A stretch of 64,000 nucleotides of DNA, from assembly GCA_024761205.1 (NCBI GenBank), contig JAMASS010000022.1, positions 1-64,000 of the forward strand. The letters run 5' to 3'. The notes under the pieces were generated by a model, which did not search any database, had not been told where the DNA came from, and saw only the letters and a program-made list of their open reading frames with translations. How positions within the stretch are numbered: the first letter of the stretch is position 1; every line of letters starts with the position of its first letter. This stretch comes from Limisphaerales bacterium (GTDB lineage: Bacteria > Verrucomicrobiota > Verrucomicrobiia > Limisphaerales > AAA164-E04). Shown here piece by piece: positions 38,575 to 47,962 of the stretch. The position numbers and the translations under genes were made by a program.

Positions 38575-39270
38575 GTGAAAACATTAGAAGCACAACACTC
38601 GCCGCACGTGCAGGGAAGACTTAAAGCGACAACTTTGGCATTCACGCTAATTGAGCTCTTGGTTGTCATTGCGATTATCGCAATCCTCGCCGGGATGCTC
38701 CTCCCCGCCCTCTCCAAGGCCAAGGAGAAAGCCAAGCAAACCCAATGCATCGGCAACCTCAAACAAGCCGGTCTAGCTGTGATACTTTACACCGATGATC
38801 ATGAAGGTTGGATGCAGATTATTGATCCTCTGAACAACAAATTCACCTGGGGTGAAATCATTAGTTCGAATCAGAGCTTGGGACGCTCTAAGATCTTCCT
38901 CTGCCCCTCCTATCCCCCTCGCGTTTTTACCAATTGGTTTCAGACCTACGGCATCTGGTCGGACCCCCCGGAGGAATTGCGCCGAGGTGAATACTTCGAA
39001 GATCTCAGCTTCAACAATATCCGAAATCCATCCGAGTTCACCCACCTGGCGGATACCACGAGCCAAGGTCGATTAGGTATCGGTGCCCAACAATTCCATT
39101 CCTTCCACAAACAAGAGGAAAAAGAAGAAGTCCATGCTCGCCACAACAACAAGGCAGACATTTGGTTTGCCGATGGCCATGTGGAGGGACTCACACCGAC
39201 CCGGCTCGAAGATTTGGGAATCGTCCCGCTCGTCGGACAAGACACGATTCCCGCTTACTTCGCACCATGA
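38575..39270 (+). CDS. Type II/IV pseudopilin-like protein (H-X9-DG family)
   Basis: A prepilin-type protein of 231 residues from a GTG start. The N-terminus has the prepilin cleavage/methylation motif ([19 protein letters not shown], about 22-40), followed by [18 protein letters not shown]. The C-terminal part ends in the H-X9-DG motif (His, nine residues, then FADGHVE, about 190-206), as in the very numerous PVC-type pseudopilins. Residues between form a globular domain. These proteins are thought to be secreted pseudopilins of a type II-like apparatus; no secretion genes accompany it here. It overlaps the next gene by four bases (ATGA), so the two are co-translated and probably work together. 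Confidence 0.9.
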   Translation: MKTLEAQHSPHVQGRLKATTLAFTLIELLVVIAIIAILAGMLLPALSKAKEKAKQTQCIGNLKQAGLAVILYTDDHEGWMQIIDPLNNKFTWGEIISSNQSLGRSKIFLCPSYPPRVFTNWFQTYGIWSDPPEELRRGEYFEDLSFNNIRNPSEFTHLADTTSQGRLGIGAQQFHSFHKQEEKEEVHARHNNKADIWFADGHVEGLTPTRLEDLGIVPLVGQDTIPAYFAP

Positions 39271-39968
39271 ACAAAGCCAAACCTTGGCTTGCAGCCGGAC
39301 TGTTCCTGCTGGCAGCCCTCCTCTTCTTCCGACTCTATCTGAAATCGACCGAGGAAACGAGCGCGGCACTGGATTCACGACAGCGGGCGCTCCTGGCACT
39401 TGGAGAACATCTAGCACAGAAACAGTTTGGCAGTTGTGCCCTCGTCCTCTCCAATCCCTTCACCCAGAAACCAGGACAACCAAAGGAGATTCAAAAATTC
39501 GAGAACGCTGGCATCCGTGGCCTTGAGCAAGGTCTTCCGGATGCGACCCAAATCAAAATCGTCTTCCCAAAGATCAAACCCGAGTACCAGGAAAATCCAC
39601 CACTCGCAGTCATTCCTCAAAACATTAAAACGCCGCTCAGCTTCCTGATCGATGCCACATCCATTGACCAAATCGCCGCAAGTCATACGGACTGCCAGCT
39701 CTTGGTGAGCCTCATCGGTTTGCCCCTAGGTGTGGAAAAACTGAAAATTTGGCAACCGCAAAACCCGTTCCAATTCGCCCTCTTACTGCCCGACCTCCGG
39801 ATTATCGGCACAAAAGCCAAAGCAGTTGAAGCATTCAAGCACGGTAAAATCACAGCCGCTGTCGTCACAGAATCAGAATCCGACGAACCGCTCATTATCG
39901 ACGCTGAGAATGTTCAAGACATCCTCTCGTCACGTCCCAACCTCCTCGGATTTCGCCGCAGCCGCTAG
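39267..39968 (+). CDS. Single-pass membrane protein of unknown function, paired with pseudopilin
   Basis: A 233-residue protein starting at ATG 39267 inside the stop of the pseudopilin gene. One N-terminal transmembrane helix ([19 protein letters not shown], about 7-25) is followed by a globular domain with a mixed alpha-beta pattern ([45 protein letters not shown]). I do not recognise a family. A substrate-handling or assembly role in step with the pseudopilin is an inference from the overlap. The upstream frame from 39162 lies within the pseudopilin gene and is not used. Confidence 0.75.
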   Translation: MNKAKPWLAAGLFLLAALLFFRLYLKSTEETSAALDSRQRALLALGEHLAQKQFGSCALVLSNPFTQKPGQPKEIQKFENAGIRGLEQGLPDATQIKIVFPKIKPEYQENPPLAVIPQNIKTPLSFLIDATSIDQIAASHTDCQLLVSLIGLPLGVEKLKIWQPQNPFQFALLLPDLRIIGTKAKAVEAFKHGKITAAVVTESESDEPLIIDAENVQDILSSRPNLLGFRRSR

Positions 39969-40177
39969 GATCACTCGAGCGTTTTCTTCCATGACACAGC
40001 TGAACGCTCAAGCAACGAATCGAACGCGAGTCTGAATGAGCGCCTGCACTAGGCCTCCCTAAATCGCAGCCCTCAGAAACCACGCCCCCCGAGACATGCC
40101 AACGGATAAGATAAGCGGCTGACCGCTTCGAGGCATCCGGGTTTTTCCAACAGTTCTTCAGCCGTCGGCCGCTCGAC

Positions 40178-41330
40178 TCAATCCCCGCCCGCCGGCACGA
40201 GCCGGAAGAACCACCTCTCACCCTCGTTAGGCAGACGCACCACGCCGTCGGAAACAGCCAACGGCATCCAAGGACCCTCCACCGAATCCGCCCATTGCAA
40301 CATGAACTCAAGCTCGGCCGGCGGCACAGGAATCGGCGGCGGCTCAATCGAACGGCCCGTCTGCCGGGTCGTAATAAATCACTTTGGGCTTAAAAAAGCC
40401 GTAAAAAAAGTAATCGAGCTGGGAAAGATCGAAACCCCGTGGCACCCGCAATGCCCGAATAGGATTGTCCTCAAGCTCCAACCCGAAGAGCCTTTTGAAG
40501 GCGATTACCACGAGAAACTGCAATGTCTCAGTGAGACTCCACGAAAGATTCAACGTCCTCAGACTCGCCAAGCCCTCGGGCAGCGTCAGACTCTCCAGGT
40601 AACTGTGCGAAAGATCCAGCTCCTCCAGACTCGTCAAGCCCTCGGGCAGCGTCAGACTCCTCAGAATGTTGCACGAAAGATCCAACTCCTCCAGATTCGT
40701 CAAGCCTTCGGGCAAGGTCAGGCTCCTCAGGTGATTGTACGAAAGCTCCAACTCCTCCAGATTCGTCATGTCTTCGGGCAGCGTCAGACTCCTCAGGCTG
40801 TTAACCGAAAGCTCCAACTCCTCCAAACTCGTCAAGCCTTCGGGCAGCATCAGGCTCCTCAGGTGATTGTACGAAAGATCCAACGACTCCAAACTCGTCA
40901 TGTCTTCGGGCAGCGTCAGGCTCCTCAGGTGATTGTACGAAAGATCCAACGACTCCAAACTCGTCATGTCTTCGGGCAGCGTCAGGCTCTCCAGGTTGTA
41001 ATTGTACGAAAGCTCCAACGACTCCAGACTCGTCAAGCCCTCGGGCAAGGTCAGGCTCCTCAGGCTGCGATTGCTCGTAAGACGCAACCTCTCCAAGCTC
41101 GTCAAACCTTCGGGCAGCGTCAGGCTCCTCAGGCTGCGGTTGTTCTGAAGATTCAACGTCCTCAGATTCGTCCAGCCTTTGCTGAGGGTGACGCTGGTTA
41201 ACCTTTGATCGGACAAATCTAGTTGCGTCGTGTCCTTGGGGTAGCGGAGGGTTTCGGAGCTTCCGTTTAACCGCACGAAGGTGACGGACACTCCGTCAGA
41301 TGGCTGAGTGCAGGCGTTTCGAGTTTTCAC
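40178..41330 (-). pseudogene. Leucine-rich-repeat protein gene with a 3' frameshift
   Basis: From a GTG at 41330, 328 codons encode ten leucine-rich repeats of 22-23 residues (core SLTLPEGLTSLEELDLSYN). The DNA repeats are 66-69 bases and nearly identical; two neighbouring copies around 40860-40990 match almost perfectly. The frame stops at 40344 with DPADGPFD, but one extra G in GACGGGCCG hides a continuation. The other frame reads GRSIEPPPIPVPPAELEFML and then QWADSVEGPWMPLAV, WFFRLVPAGGD, ending at 40178. That tail is the FYRL-type module common in this window. The gene also lacks a signal peptide, so the 5' end may be truncated too. The G-run shift could be an assembly error. Role: probably a surface protein. 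Confidence 0.8.
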
Positions 41331-41766
41331 CAGCGGGAAAGGTGGCTTTTGGGGAGCCTTGCGGCAAGATTTTTCGGGTGACGGCAGCCGCTTCTCGGAG
41401 CGTTCAGGGAAGTTTTAGCTCTTGCCTTGAGCGATCAGGGAATAGGGAAGCTCTTGTTAGATGACAGGAAACTCAGTCTGAGCGATGGGACGAGTTGACC
41501 GATTCGTAACGTGAGAATTAGATACTGTGATTTAAACGTGGATATGAAACCCTCCTCCGATGCCAGTGGCGAGGGTGAGATGGCGGAATGATGGCTTGAT
41601 TCCGACATCTGCTCATGCCTGCACCCGCTTGGGGTTCCCCGGGTGGGTGTTTCATTTCAGCGGTCGAAAGCCTCCTGGCGCTCGTCGTTGCCGTCCGTTG
41701 AAACGTTTTCGTCCGCAAGGCCAAAAATGATTGAGTGAAAATCGAATCGTGCTCAAGCTCAGGCAC
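41331..41766. other. Intergenic region, no gene seen
   Basis: About 435 bases between the LRR gene start and the large haem protein. No gene, RNA or clear terminator is visible. It should contain the promoters of the two divergent genes. Confidence 0.5.
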
Positions 41767-44700
41767 ATGAGTCCTTCACGAGTTTTTCGCACCGGTTTTG
41801 CGGTTTTTTTTACGGCAACCGGAATTCACGCCACCAATCTCCGGGTGGAGCGAGATGAGCTCCGACATCGCTTCTCAGTTTTTCGCGGCCGGCAATCGGG
41901 TCCTATCCTGACCCAGCATGCATCGCCCGCTGAGCGTCCGTATCTGCATCCGCTCGTTGCTCCGGGCGGTCAGGGAAGTCTCACGGGCGGTGGTTCTCAG
42001 AAAGGCGTTTTCTGGGCTTTTCCCGATTTGAATGGCCGGGATTACTTCCAGAATTCGGGTAGCGATTACTGGCGGCGGGCGGACGCCGACGTGATTCAGG
42101 CTGAGGGGGAATCAGTGGCTTGGCGAACGGTTTATGACCTCTTGGACGCCGAGGGCAAATCCGTTCTTCGGGAGACGTTGACGTGGACGCTGAGGGACGG
42201 CGGGGATCACTTTTTCCTTGGCGTCGAATGGAGCGGCGAAGCCAAAACTGACCTCACCATCGGCCAATCGGATTACGGCGGCCTCTTTGTCCGCACGGCT
42301 TGGGGGGAAGGTGTTTCCGGGGAAGCCGTCAATGCCGCCCGCCAACGTAATGGCGAAGCGGATGGTCAACGCGCCATGTGGATGGATGCCGGGCTTCAAT
42401 TGCCGGGACGCAATGAGCCGGCGCACATTGCTGTCTTCGATCATCCGACCAATCCGGGTTTCCCGCAACGCTGGCGTGTTGACGAGCAATTTGGCTTCGG
42501 ACCGGTTCGATCGCGATTGGGCAGCTGGGAGCTTGAGGTCGGAGAGGCGACCCTAGTCAAGCATCAGCTCTTCGTTTATACGGGGCCGCTGAACGACATC
42601 GAAGTCACTCAAGCTTGGAGCGACTTCAGCGGCCTCAGCGGCACGTGGGCTCTGTGGGGCATCGCTCAGCGCGAGGGACGCGAAGCCGAGTTTCTCACTC
42701 CGGAACGGGCGATTGAGGAGATGACGATTCAGGACGGATTTCAGGTGAACGCCTACGCAGCCGAACCGATGATTACGCAACCCATGGCGTTTTGCTGGGA
42801 TGATCGCGGACGGATGTGGATTGCAGAGAATCGCGACTATGAAAGCCGCGGCCGCGGCTTTGCAAATTCTGGCGACAGTCGGATTCTCATCCTTGAAGAC
42901 ACCGACCGGGACGGCCAAGCGGACCAACGGTCCATCTTTTCCGAAGGCATTCCCTTCCCCTCCGCCATGGCTGTCGGCTTTGACGGCCTCTGGCTGGGAG
43001 CACCACCCAATCTTCTCTTCCTGCCCGATCGTGATCACGACGACAAAGTCGATGAAGGCGCGATCAATATCCGACTCACCGGATGGGGCATCCGAGATCG
43101 GCATGAAACCCTTAACAGCTTTCACTGGGGCCCGGACGGATGGCTCTACGGCTGCCAAGGCTTCGCCACCCCATCAAAAGTCGGTAAGCCGGCCGGCAAG
43201 GGTAAACTCTACAGTCACCGCGATCCGTTTCCGAAAGACATTGAACTCGATGGCGAAGGTGTGGACATCAACGGCGGCGTCTTTCGTTACCATCCGCTCA
43301 AAGACCGATTTGAAGTTGTGGCTCACGGTTTTAGCAATCCATGGGGCATCGATTACGACGCCAAGGGCCAACTATTCATCAGCGCTTGTGTCATCCCCCA
43401 CTTGTGGCATGTAATTCCAGGGGGCATCTATCACCGCCAAGGCGGTCAACACTACAATCTCTATGTCTATAGCGACCTCCGCACCATTGTGGACCATCGG
43501 CATCGATCCGCCCATGGCGGCGCTCGCATCTACCTCTCCGACGCCTTTCCCGACGAGTATCAGGGTAAAATCTTCATGGCAAATATCCACGAACACGCCG
43601 TCCTCACCGATGTCCTGGAACCTGTGGGCTCGGGTTTCGTGGCGCATCATGGTGACGATTTCATGTTGGCGAACAATGCCCAATGGATTGGCTTCAGCGT
43701 AGAAATCGGCCCCGAAGGCGGCGTGTATGTGCTCGATTGGCACGATGCCGACATCTGCGGCAAGGACGTGCTCAACAAAGACACCGGGCGGGTGTTCCGC
43801 ATCACCCCCAAGCAGTCGCACGCTCAAAACTGGGACAACCGCTATGCCGATCTGTCAAAACTTCCAGACTCCGAACTGGTCGCACTGCAAACCAGCAAAA
43901 GCTCGTGGCACGCTCGCCGAGCGCGAGTCATTCTGCAAAACCGTGCCCACAAGCGAGAACTGGCTCCGGCAACACACAGCCAACTCTGGGACATCTTCTC
44001 CAATCACGAAAACAACGATTACCAGCTTCGCGCGCTCTGGAGCCTCCACGTCACTCAAGGTCTCAAAGAGTCTCAGCTTTTGGACATTCTCGACCACGAA
44101 GATCAGCACCTCCGCGCCTGGGCGATCCAGTTTTTGTGTGAAGACCAAGCGCCGTCATTTGAGGCGATTTCGAAGTTCGTTGATCTTGCAAACTCGGACA
44201 TCTCCCCGGTCGTTCGACTCTACTTGGCGTCCGCCCTTCAGCGAATGCCGCACGACGCTCGCTGGGCCATCGCCCAAGGCCTAGTTCAACATGTGGAAGA
44301 CAACACCGACCATAATCTCCCGAAGATGATTTGGTTCGCTGTCGAGCCTCTCGTCACGGCGGATCCGAAACGCGCCCTCACCTTGGCGGCAGAAAGCCGC
44401 TTGAATCTGGTACAACAATTCATCGCCCGCCGCATCGCCGATGCCGAGGCATATTCCACTTTGGTCACGGGAGTTGATGAAGCGAGTCCGCAAACGCAAG
44501 TCAGCCTTCTCCGGGGCTTTCTCCAAGGACTTGAGGGGCAAATCGCCGTTCAGGCGCCGAGCAACTGGGCGTCGCTGTATGCCAAGCTCCAAGGGAGCAA
44601 CCACGCAGAGACGCGTAATCTGGCCACAGAAATCGCCCAGCTCTTCGGTGATGTGGCCGCTGCCAAAACGATGTTGACCGACCTGACGAACTCCGGGGCA

Positions 44701-45549
44701 ACTCTCGAAAAGCGGCGACAAGCACTCCGCGGACTCGCCAGTCAAAAACGTTCCGAGCTCCGCCAACATCTCGTACCCCTGTTGGACGTTGACGAACTCC
44801 GAATCGATGTGATTCGGGCCATGACGACCTTTGATGACAACCGCTTCACCCGCACCCTTTTGGAGCGATATCCCAAGTTCAATGACGACGAAAAACTAGC
44901 AGCGTTGCAGACCCTTTCATCGCGTTCCCGAGCGGGTCAAAGCCTGACCTCGTCAATTCGCGACGGCTATATCCCCAAACGAGATGTCCCTGCCTACATC
45001 GCTCGCCAACTCCGACGAGTTGTCGGCAACGATTTCGTTGAAGTCTGGGGACCGATCGAACATCTGACTGCTGAGAAACAGGCAGCCTATGCAAAATATC
45101 GCACTCTCTTGTCCGATGCCGCAATCACACAAGCTGACGCTTCACAAGGTCGTGCGATCTTCAACCAAACGTGCGGGGTCTGCCATAAGATGTACGAAGA
45201 CGGCGGTATGATCGGCCCCGACATCACCGGCGCCGACCGCACCAACCTAGATTATGTCCTCGATAACATCCTGAATCCCAGCAACGAGATACAAGACGAT
45301 TACAAATTGGTGATGATCACCACCCACGACGGACGTTCATATGCTGGCAACATCGCTGCGGAGAACGATCGGCAGCTGACCCTCCGAACAATCGGTCAAA
45401 ACGTCATCCTCAATCAATCCGAAATCCAATCCCGAGAAGTCGCCCCCATTTCCATGATGCCCGAAGGCCTTCTCGAACAGCTTTCGGACCAAGAAGTGCT
45501 TAATCTCATGGCCTACCTCCGTACGACTCAACAGGTTCCGCTGCCTTAG
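41767..45549 (+). CDS. PVC-type haem-binding c-type cytochrome with propeller and HEAT domains
   Basis: A very large exported protein of 1260 residues. ATG at 41767 (MSPSRVFRTGFAVFFTATG) gives the signal peptide; the frame extends twelve codons further back. Residues about 60-290 resemble the DUF6807/PmoA-like domain (TLTWTLRDGGDHFFLGVEW). From about 330 to 690 is a beta-propeller of the PVC dehydrogenase type: GFQVNAYAAEP, WDDRGRMWIAENRDY, FHWGPDGWLYGCQG, HGFSNPWGIDYD, EGGVYVLDWHDADICG and DTGRVFRI. HEAT-like repeats follow (about 720-1090). A cytochrome c domain at the C-terminus has C-G-V-C-H at about 1136-1140, MIGPDITGADR and ISMMPEGLLEQLSDQEVLNLMAYL. Such proteins are thought to pass electrons from sugar or alcohol oxidation; the substrate is unknown. 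The gene is C-rich, unlike the 13-18 kb genes. Confidence 0.93.
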   Translation: MSPSRVFRTGFAVFFTATGIHATNLRVERDELRHRFSVFRGRQSGPILTQHASPAERPYLHPLVAPGGQGSLTGGGSQKGVFWAFPDLNGRDYFQNSGSDYWRRADADVIQAEGESVAWRTVYDLLDAEGKSVLRETLTWTLRDGGDHFFLGVEWSGEAKTDLTIGQSDYGGLFVRTAWGEGVSGEAVNAARQRNGEADGQRAMWMDAGLQLPGRNEPAHIAVFDHPTNPGFPQRWRVDEQFGFGPVRSRLGSWELEVGEATLVKHQLFVYTGPLNDIEVTQAWSDFSGLSGTWALWGIAQREGREAEFLTPERAIEEMTIQDGFQVNAYAAEPMITQPMAFCWDDRGRMWIAENRDYESRGRGFANSGDSRILILEDTDRDGQADQRSIFSEGIPFPSAMAVGFDGLWLGAPPNLLFLPDRDHDDKVDEGAINIRLTGWGIRDRHETLNSFHWGPDGWLYGCQGFATPSKVGKPAGKGKLYSHRDPFPKDIELDGEGVDINGGVFRYHPLKDRFEVVAHGFSNPWGIDYDAKGQLFISACVIPHLWHVIPGGIYHRQGGQHYNLYVYSDLRTIVDHRHRSAHGGARIYLSDAFPDEYQGKIFMANIHEHAVLTDVLEPVGSGFVAHHGDDFMLANNAQWIGFSVEIGPEGGVYVLDWHDADICGKDVLNKDTGRVFRITPKQSHAQNWDNRYADLSKLPDSELVALQTSKSSWHARRARVILQNRAHKRELAPATHSQLWDIFSNHENNDYQLRALWSLHVTQGLKESQLLDILDHEDQHLRAWAIQFLCEDQAPSFEAISKFVDLANSDISPVVRLYLASALQRMPHDARWAIAQGLVQHVEDNTDHNLPKMIWFAVEPLVTADPKRALTLAAESRLNLVQQFIARRIADAEAYSTLVTGVDEASPQTQVSLLRGFLQGLEGQIAVQAPSNWASLYAKLQGSNHAETRNLATEIAQLFGDVAAAKTMLTDLTNSGATLEKRRQALRGLASQKRSELRQHLVPLLDVDELRIDVIRAMTTFDDNRFTRTLLERYPKFNDDEKLAALQTLSSRSRAGQSLTSSIRDGYIPKRDVPAYIARQLRRVVGNDFVEVWGPIEHLTAEKQAAYAKYRTLLSDAAITQADASQGRAIFNQTCGVCHKMYEDGGMIGPDITGADRTNLDYVLDNILNPSNEIQDDYKLVMITTHDGRSYAGNIAAENDRQLTLRTIGQNVILNQSEIQSREVAPISMMPEGLLEQLSDQEVLNLMAYLRTTQQVPLP

Positions 45550-45563
45550 TTGCGACCACGGAG

Positions 45564-45583
45564 CGCGGGCATTTCTGTCCGCG
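45564..45583. repeat. Short GC-rich hairpin, REP-like
   Basis: CGCGGGCA and TGTCCGCG, separated by four bases, form an eight-base stem with one G-T pair. It lies 15 bases after the haem protein stop. There is no T-tract, so it may be a dispersed intergenic repeat rather than a terminator, though it could stabilise the transcript. Confidence 0.45.
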
Positions 45584-45639
45584 TTGGGCCGCCCATGCGA
45601 TGGCATACCTCCAAGTCATCAAGATCAATCAATCCGCAC

Positions 45640-46324
45640 AGCTACCTTTGACAACACGATCCTCGCTCTAGAGAAAACCGGCAAGCCACTGAATAATGTT
45701 AGTCCACCTTTCCTCACCATGCTCAGCAACATGAATTCGCCGGAATACCAAGAACTTGCCTCGGTGATACGACCGCTGCTGTCCGGCGTCTACGATCAAA
45801 TCTTCTTCAATGGCAAACTCTTCAAACACATGACCGCCGCGTATCAAAATCGTCGATCCAGCAACCTCAATCCCGAACAATTGCGCCTCGTCGAGCAAAC
45901 CTACGAAGGATTTATCCGCCGTCGCGTCCGACTGAATGCCTCCTCGCAAAAGGAGCGCATAGGAGCCATTAACCAAGAGCTGGCGAAACTATTACTAAAT
46001 TCGTTAACCGTGTCCAAGGCGGCGAGGCTACTTGGATTCTCCTCATGGACAAACGAGCTTGATGGGTTGCTCAAACCCTTGATCGCATCATACCAAGACC
46101 GCAGCCAAGGAACGGTCTCTGGAAGACTACGCGCTCGTCAGCACTCGCCAAAGCCATAGACTCCTGAATCGAGTTTGGTCCGCATCTGTGTGGCCCGGGT
46201 GAAGGAAGAGTTCGCCGACATGCAACTCCTGGCAAACCGCGAAACGGACGGCATCACAATTCAACCTTGGAACTATTGTTATTACATGGAGACCAAGTTC
46301 ATTGCGACCTCAATTAAACCGACT
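45640..46324 (+). pseudogene. dcp: Decayed peptidyl-dipeptidase (Dcp-like M3 peptidase), 5' fragment
   Basis: A truncated copy of an M3 oligopeptidase, recognisable to one side of the IS element. The open part (45584-46159) reads TFDNTILALEKTGKPLNNV, then NMNSPEYQELASVIRPLLS, NGKLFKHMTAAYQNR, NPEQLRLVEQTYEGFIRRRV and GAINQELAKL, all N-terminal Dcp features. After a frameshift, further downstream, come FADMQLLANRETDGITIQPW and NYCYYMETKFIATSIKP, ending at the insertion. The catalytic HEXXH part is absent. The remnant continues beyond the IS with YFEFNN, so the element landed inside the gene. The first codons and signal peptide are not identifiable. Confidence 0.85.
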
Positions 46325-46326
46325 TA

Positions 46327-47437
46327 AACAAGGCGACTTAAATTATACCGCATGATGGCGTACGATACGAGCACCCCGACACGAGATGAAAGCTGTGGCG
46401 AGAAAGCTTGAGATTACCGATGCCGATGTGATGCGCATCGCCATACAACAGGAAATCCAACGCTCGGACGAGTCGAGGTACGATCACCGGCTTCACGGCC
46501 TGTTGTTGGTGACCGGAGGGCAGAGTTGCCGCCAGGTCGCCCAATGGTTCGATGAGGATCCGCGAAGGGTGCAGCGCTGGGTCAGAACCTTTGAGGAGAG
46601 GGGGTTCGATGGGCTGCGCGACGGTGAAAGAACCGGTCGTCCACGCACGCTCAGGCCGGATCAATGGTCGTCGCCGGAGCGGGATCTGCGTTGCCGACCG
46701 GATGACTTCGGCTTGGCCGGGCACTTGTGGGACGGCGGGTTGCTCGCTGAACACTTGCGGCGTCATTACGATGTGGAATTGGGGGTGCGCCAGTGTCAGC
46801 GGTTGTTCAGGCAGATGGGGTTTCGATTTCGAAAGCCGCGGCCGCAGGTGGCGCAGGCCGATCCGCAACGTCTTGCCGCGTTTAAGAAAACTGCGCCGTC
46901 CGGCACGACGCGAGGACATTGAGCTGTGGAGTCAGGATGAATGCCATTTTCAACGACACGGTACTCGCTGTCGGGTCTGGGTTCCGCCCGAGGAAAAAGA
47001 TCCGGTCGTCGCCCACGCGCCAGTCCGTCGCCTGCTTTGGCGCTGTCAGTCTACGCAGCGGCAAGTTCGTTCACACGATCTCGCCGGTGTCCAACGCCGC
47101 CACCTTCGAGGCGTTCCTGAAGGTGCTGCTCCGACGCCGCTCGCGCAACCAGAAAATGGTCGTCATTCTCGACAACGCACGCTACCACCACGCCAAGCTG
47201 CTCAAACCACTGTTGAGAGCCCACCGAACGCATCTCACCCTGCTGTTTCTGCCGCCTTACAGCCCACAGCTCGCGCCGATCGAGAGGGTTTGGAAACTGA
47301 CGCGGCGGCTGGCGCCTCACAATCTCTACTTCGGCAGCCTGGAGGAGTTGTCGGCCGCTGTGGAGGTCTGCTTCGACCAATGGCGAAAACCAAGCCGTGT
47401 TCTGCAACGATTATGCGGCTACTTAAGTCGTTATGTT
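46327..47437 (+). mobile_element. IS630-like insertion sequence
   Basis: An element of about 1.1 kb. The left end (TAAACAAGGCGACTTAA near 46325) and the reverse complement of the right end (TAAACATAACGACTTAA near 47439) form an imperfect terminal inverted repeat that continues into CCGCAT. TA dinucleotides lie at both outer ends (46325-46326 and 47438-47439), as expected from IS630-type TA target duplication. The exact ends could be off by a few bases, because the dcp reading frame on both sides would fit a TA within a TAC codon. It carries one damaged transposase. Confidence 0.85.
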
Positions 47438-47440
47438 TAA
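46386..47440 (+). pseudogene. IS630-family DDE transposase in three frames
   Basis: Reading three frames in turn gives a complete transposase. Frame one (from ATG 46386) covers the helix-turn-helix (VARKLEITDADVMRIA, RRVQRWVRTFEERGFDGLRD) and ends at a TGA near 46920. The second frame carries the first catalytic Asp (ELWSQDECHF, WVPPEEKDPVV). The third (open to 47440) has SVACFGAVSLRSGKFV, then ILDNARYHHAK with the second Asp and LPPYSPQLAPIERVWK with the Glu. The first shift is at TTTAAGAAAACTG and needs +1; IS630 elements can use programmed frameshifting. The second, near 47030, is also +1 and is probably damage. So the element is likely inactive or needs outside transposase. All three acidic catalytic residues are present. 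Confidence 0.85.
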
Positions 47441-47594
47441 ATACTTTGAATTCAACAACATAATTCGAACCTAGTACTATAAGGCCAAGCGATTGTATGG
47501 CTACAAAATTGACGAAATCACCGGGCAGGTCCCACCTTCCATCCTAACGTCCGCATCTTCAAAGCAAACTCCCCAAGGAACAGCGCCTTGATCA
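47441..47594 (+). pseudogene. Decayed Dcp-like peptidase, fragment after the IS element
   Basis: Directly after the insertion the same gene continues: YFEFNNIIRT (47442 on), AKRLYGYKIDEITGQ, then after a frameshift TFHPNVRIFKANSPRNSALI, up to about 47594. In Dcp the corresponding segments are the KPYFEL and YHPDVRVFE blocks. The catalytic domain downstream is replaced by unrelated GC-rich DNA. Confidence 0.8.
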
Positions 47595-47622
47595 CCCCGC
47601 CGGGCCCCGGCGCCCGGCGGGG
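47595..47622. repeat. Perfect 11-bp GC hairpin at the end of the dcp remnant
   Basis: CCCCGCCGGGC and GCCCGGCGGGG, six bases apart, form a perfect stem. It starts exactly where homology to dcp ends and the composition becomes very GC-rich, so it may mark the end of another inserted or rearranged element. Confidence 0.6.
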
Positions 47623-47962
47623 CATTCCCCCCCTCAAGCGGGATTGGCAACGGCTTGGTCGAAGCGCTGGCCAAAGGGCCACAAGCGCGGGCCCTCCGCC
47701 CCCGCCACGACGGCCAAGCCGGACGCAAAAGCCGACGGCGGTTTGCCTGACGGGAGGCACAACGGCGGAGAGGTTGGAACGGCCATAGGGCAATCCCCAT
47801 GCTTCCCCAATCTCCCTGCCATCGGACAGTCTTTAATGGCGAGAAATCCAGATTAGTAATATAAGTCGCTTGGTGGCGGCTCCTTGCGTATCGCTATATA
47901 CGATATTGGCATTGAAACTTTCGATTCACGGTTGATTCGCTCTCTAGGTTAATGTTCTCGCC
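47623..47962. other. GC-rich island followed by intergenic DNA
   Basis: From 47623 to about 47800 the composition is far more GC-rich than its surroundings, with many GCCGG and GGCCGG words. Open frames exist in every direction because of the lack of A and T, but none has convincing protein content. It may be a non-autonomous repeat or foreign DNA. The last part (to 47962) is ordinary and probably contains the promoter of the next gene. Confidence 0.5.

Noticed and set aside
39975-40010. Inverted repeat GAGCGTT/AACGCTC as terminator
   Set aside because: The stem is only seven bases with a long loop and no T-tract.
40560-41160. 66-69-base direct repeats resembling a CRISPR array
   Set aside because: There are no unique spacers; the repeats are coding leucine-rich repeats.
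40302-41201. Plus-strand Gln/Arg-rich repetitive frame of 299 codons
   Set aside because: Mirror of the leucine-rich repeats; the LRR pattern on the minus strand is the meaningful one.
47501-47856. Several overlapping frames in the GC-rich island
   Set aside because: They arise from the lack of AT-rich stops; none has plausible protein content.
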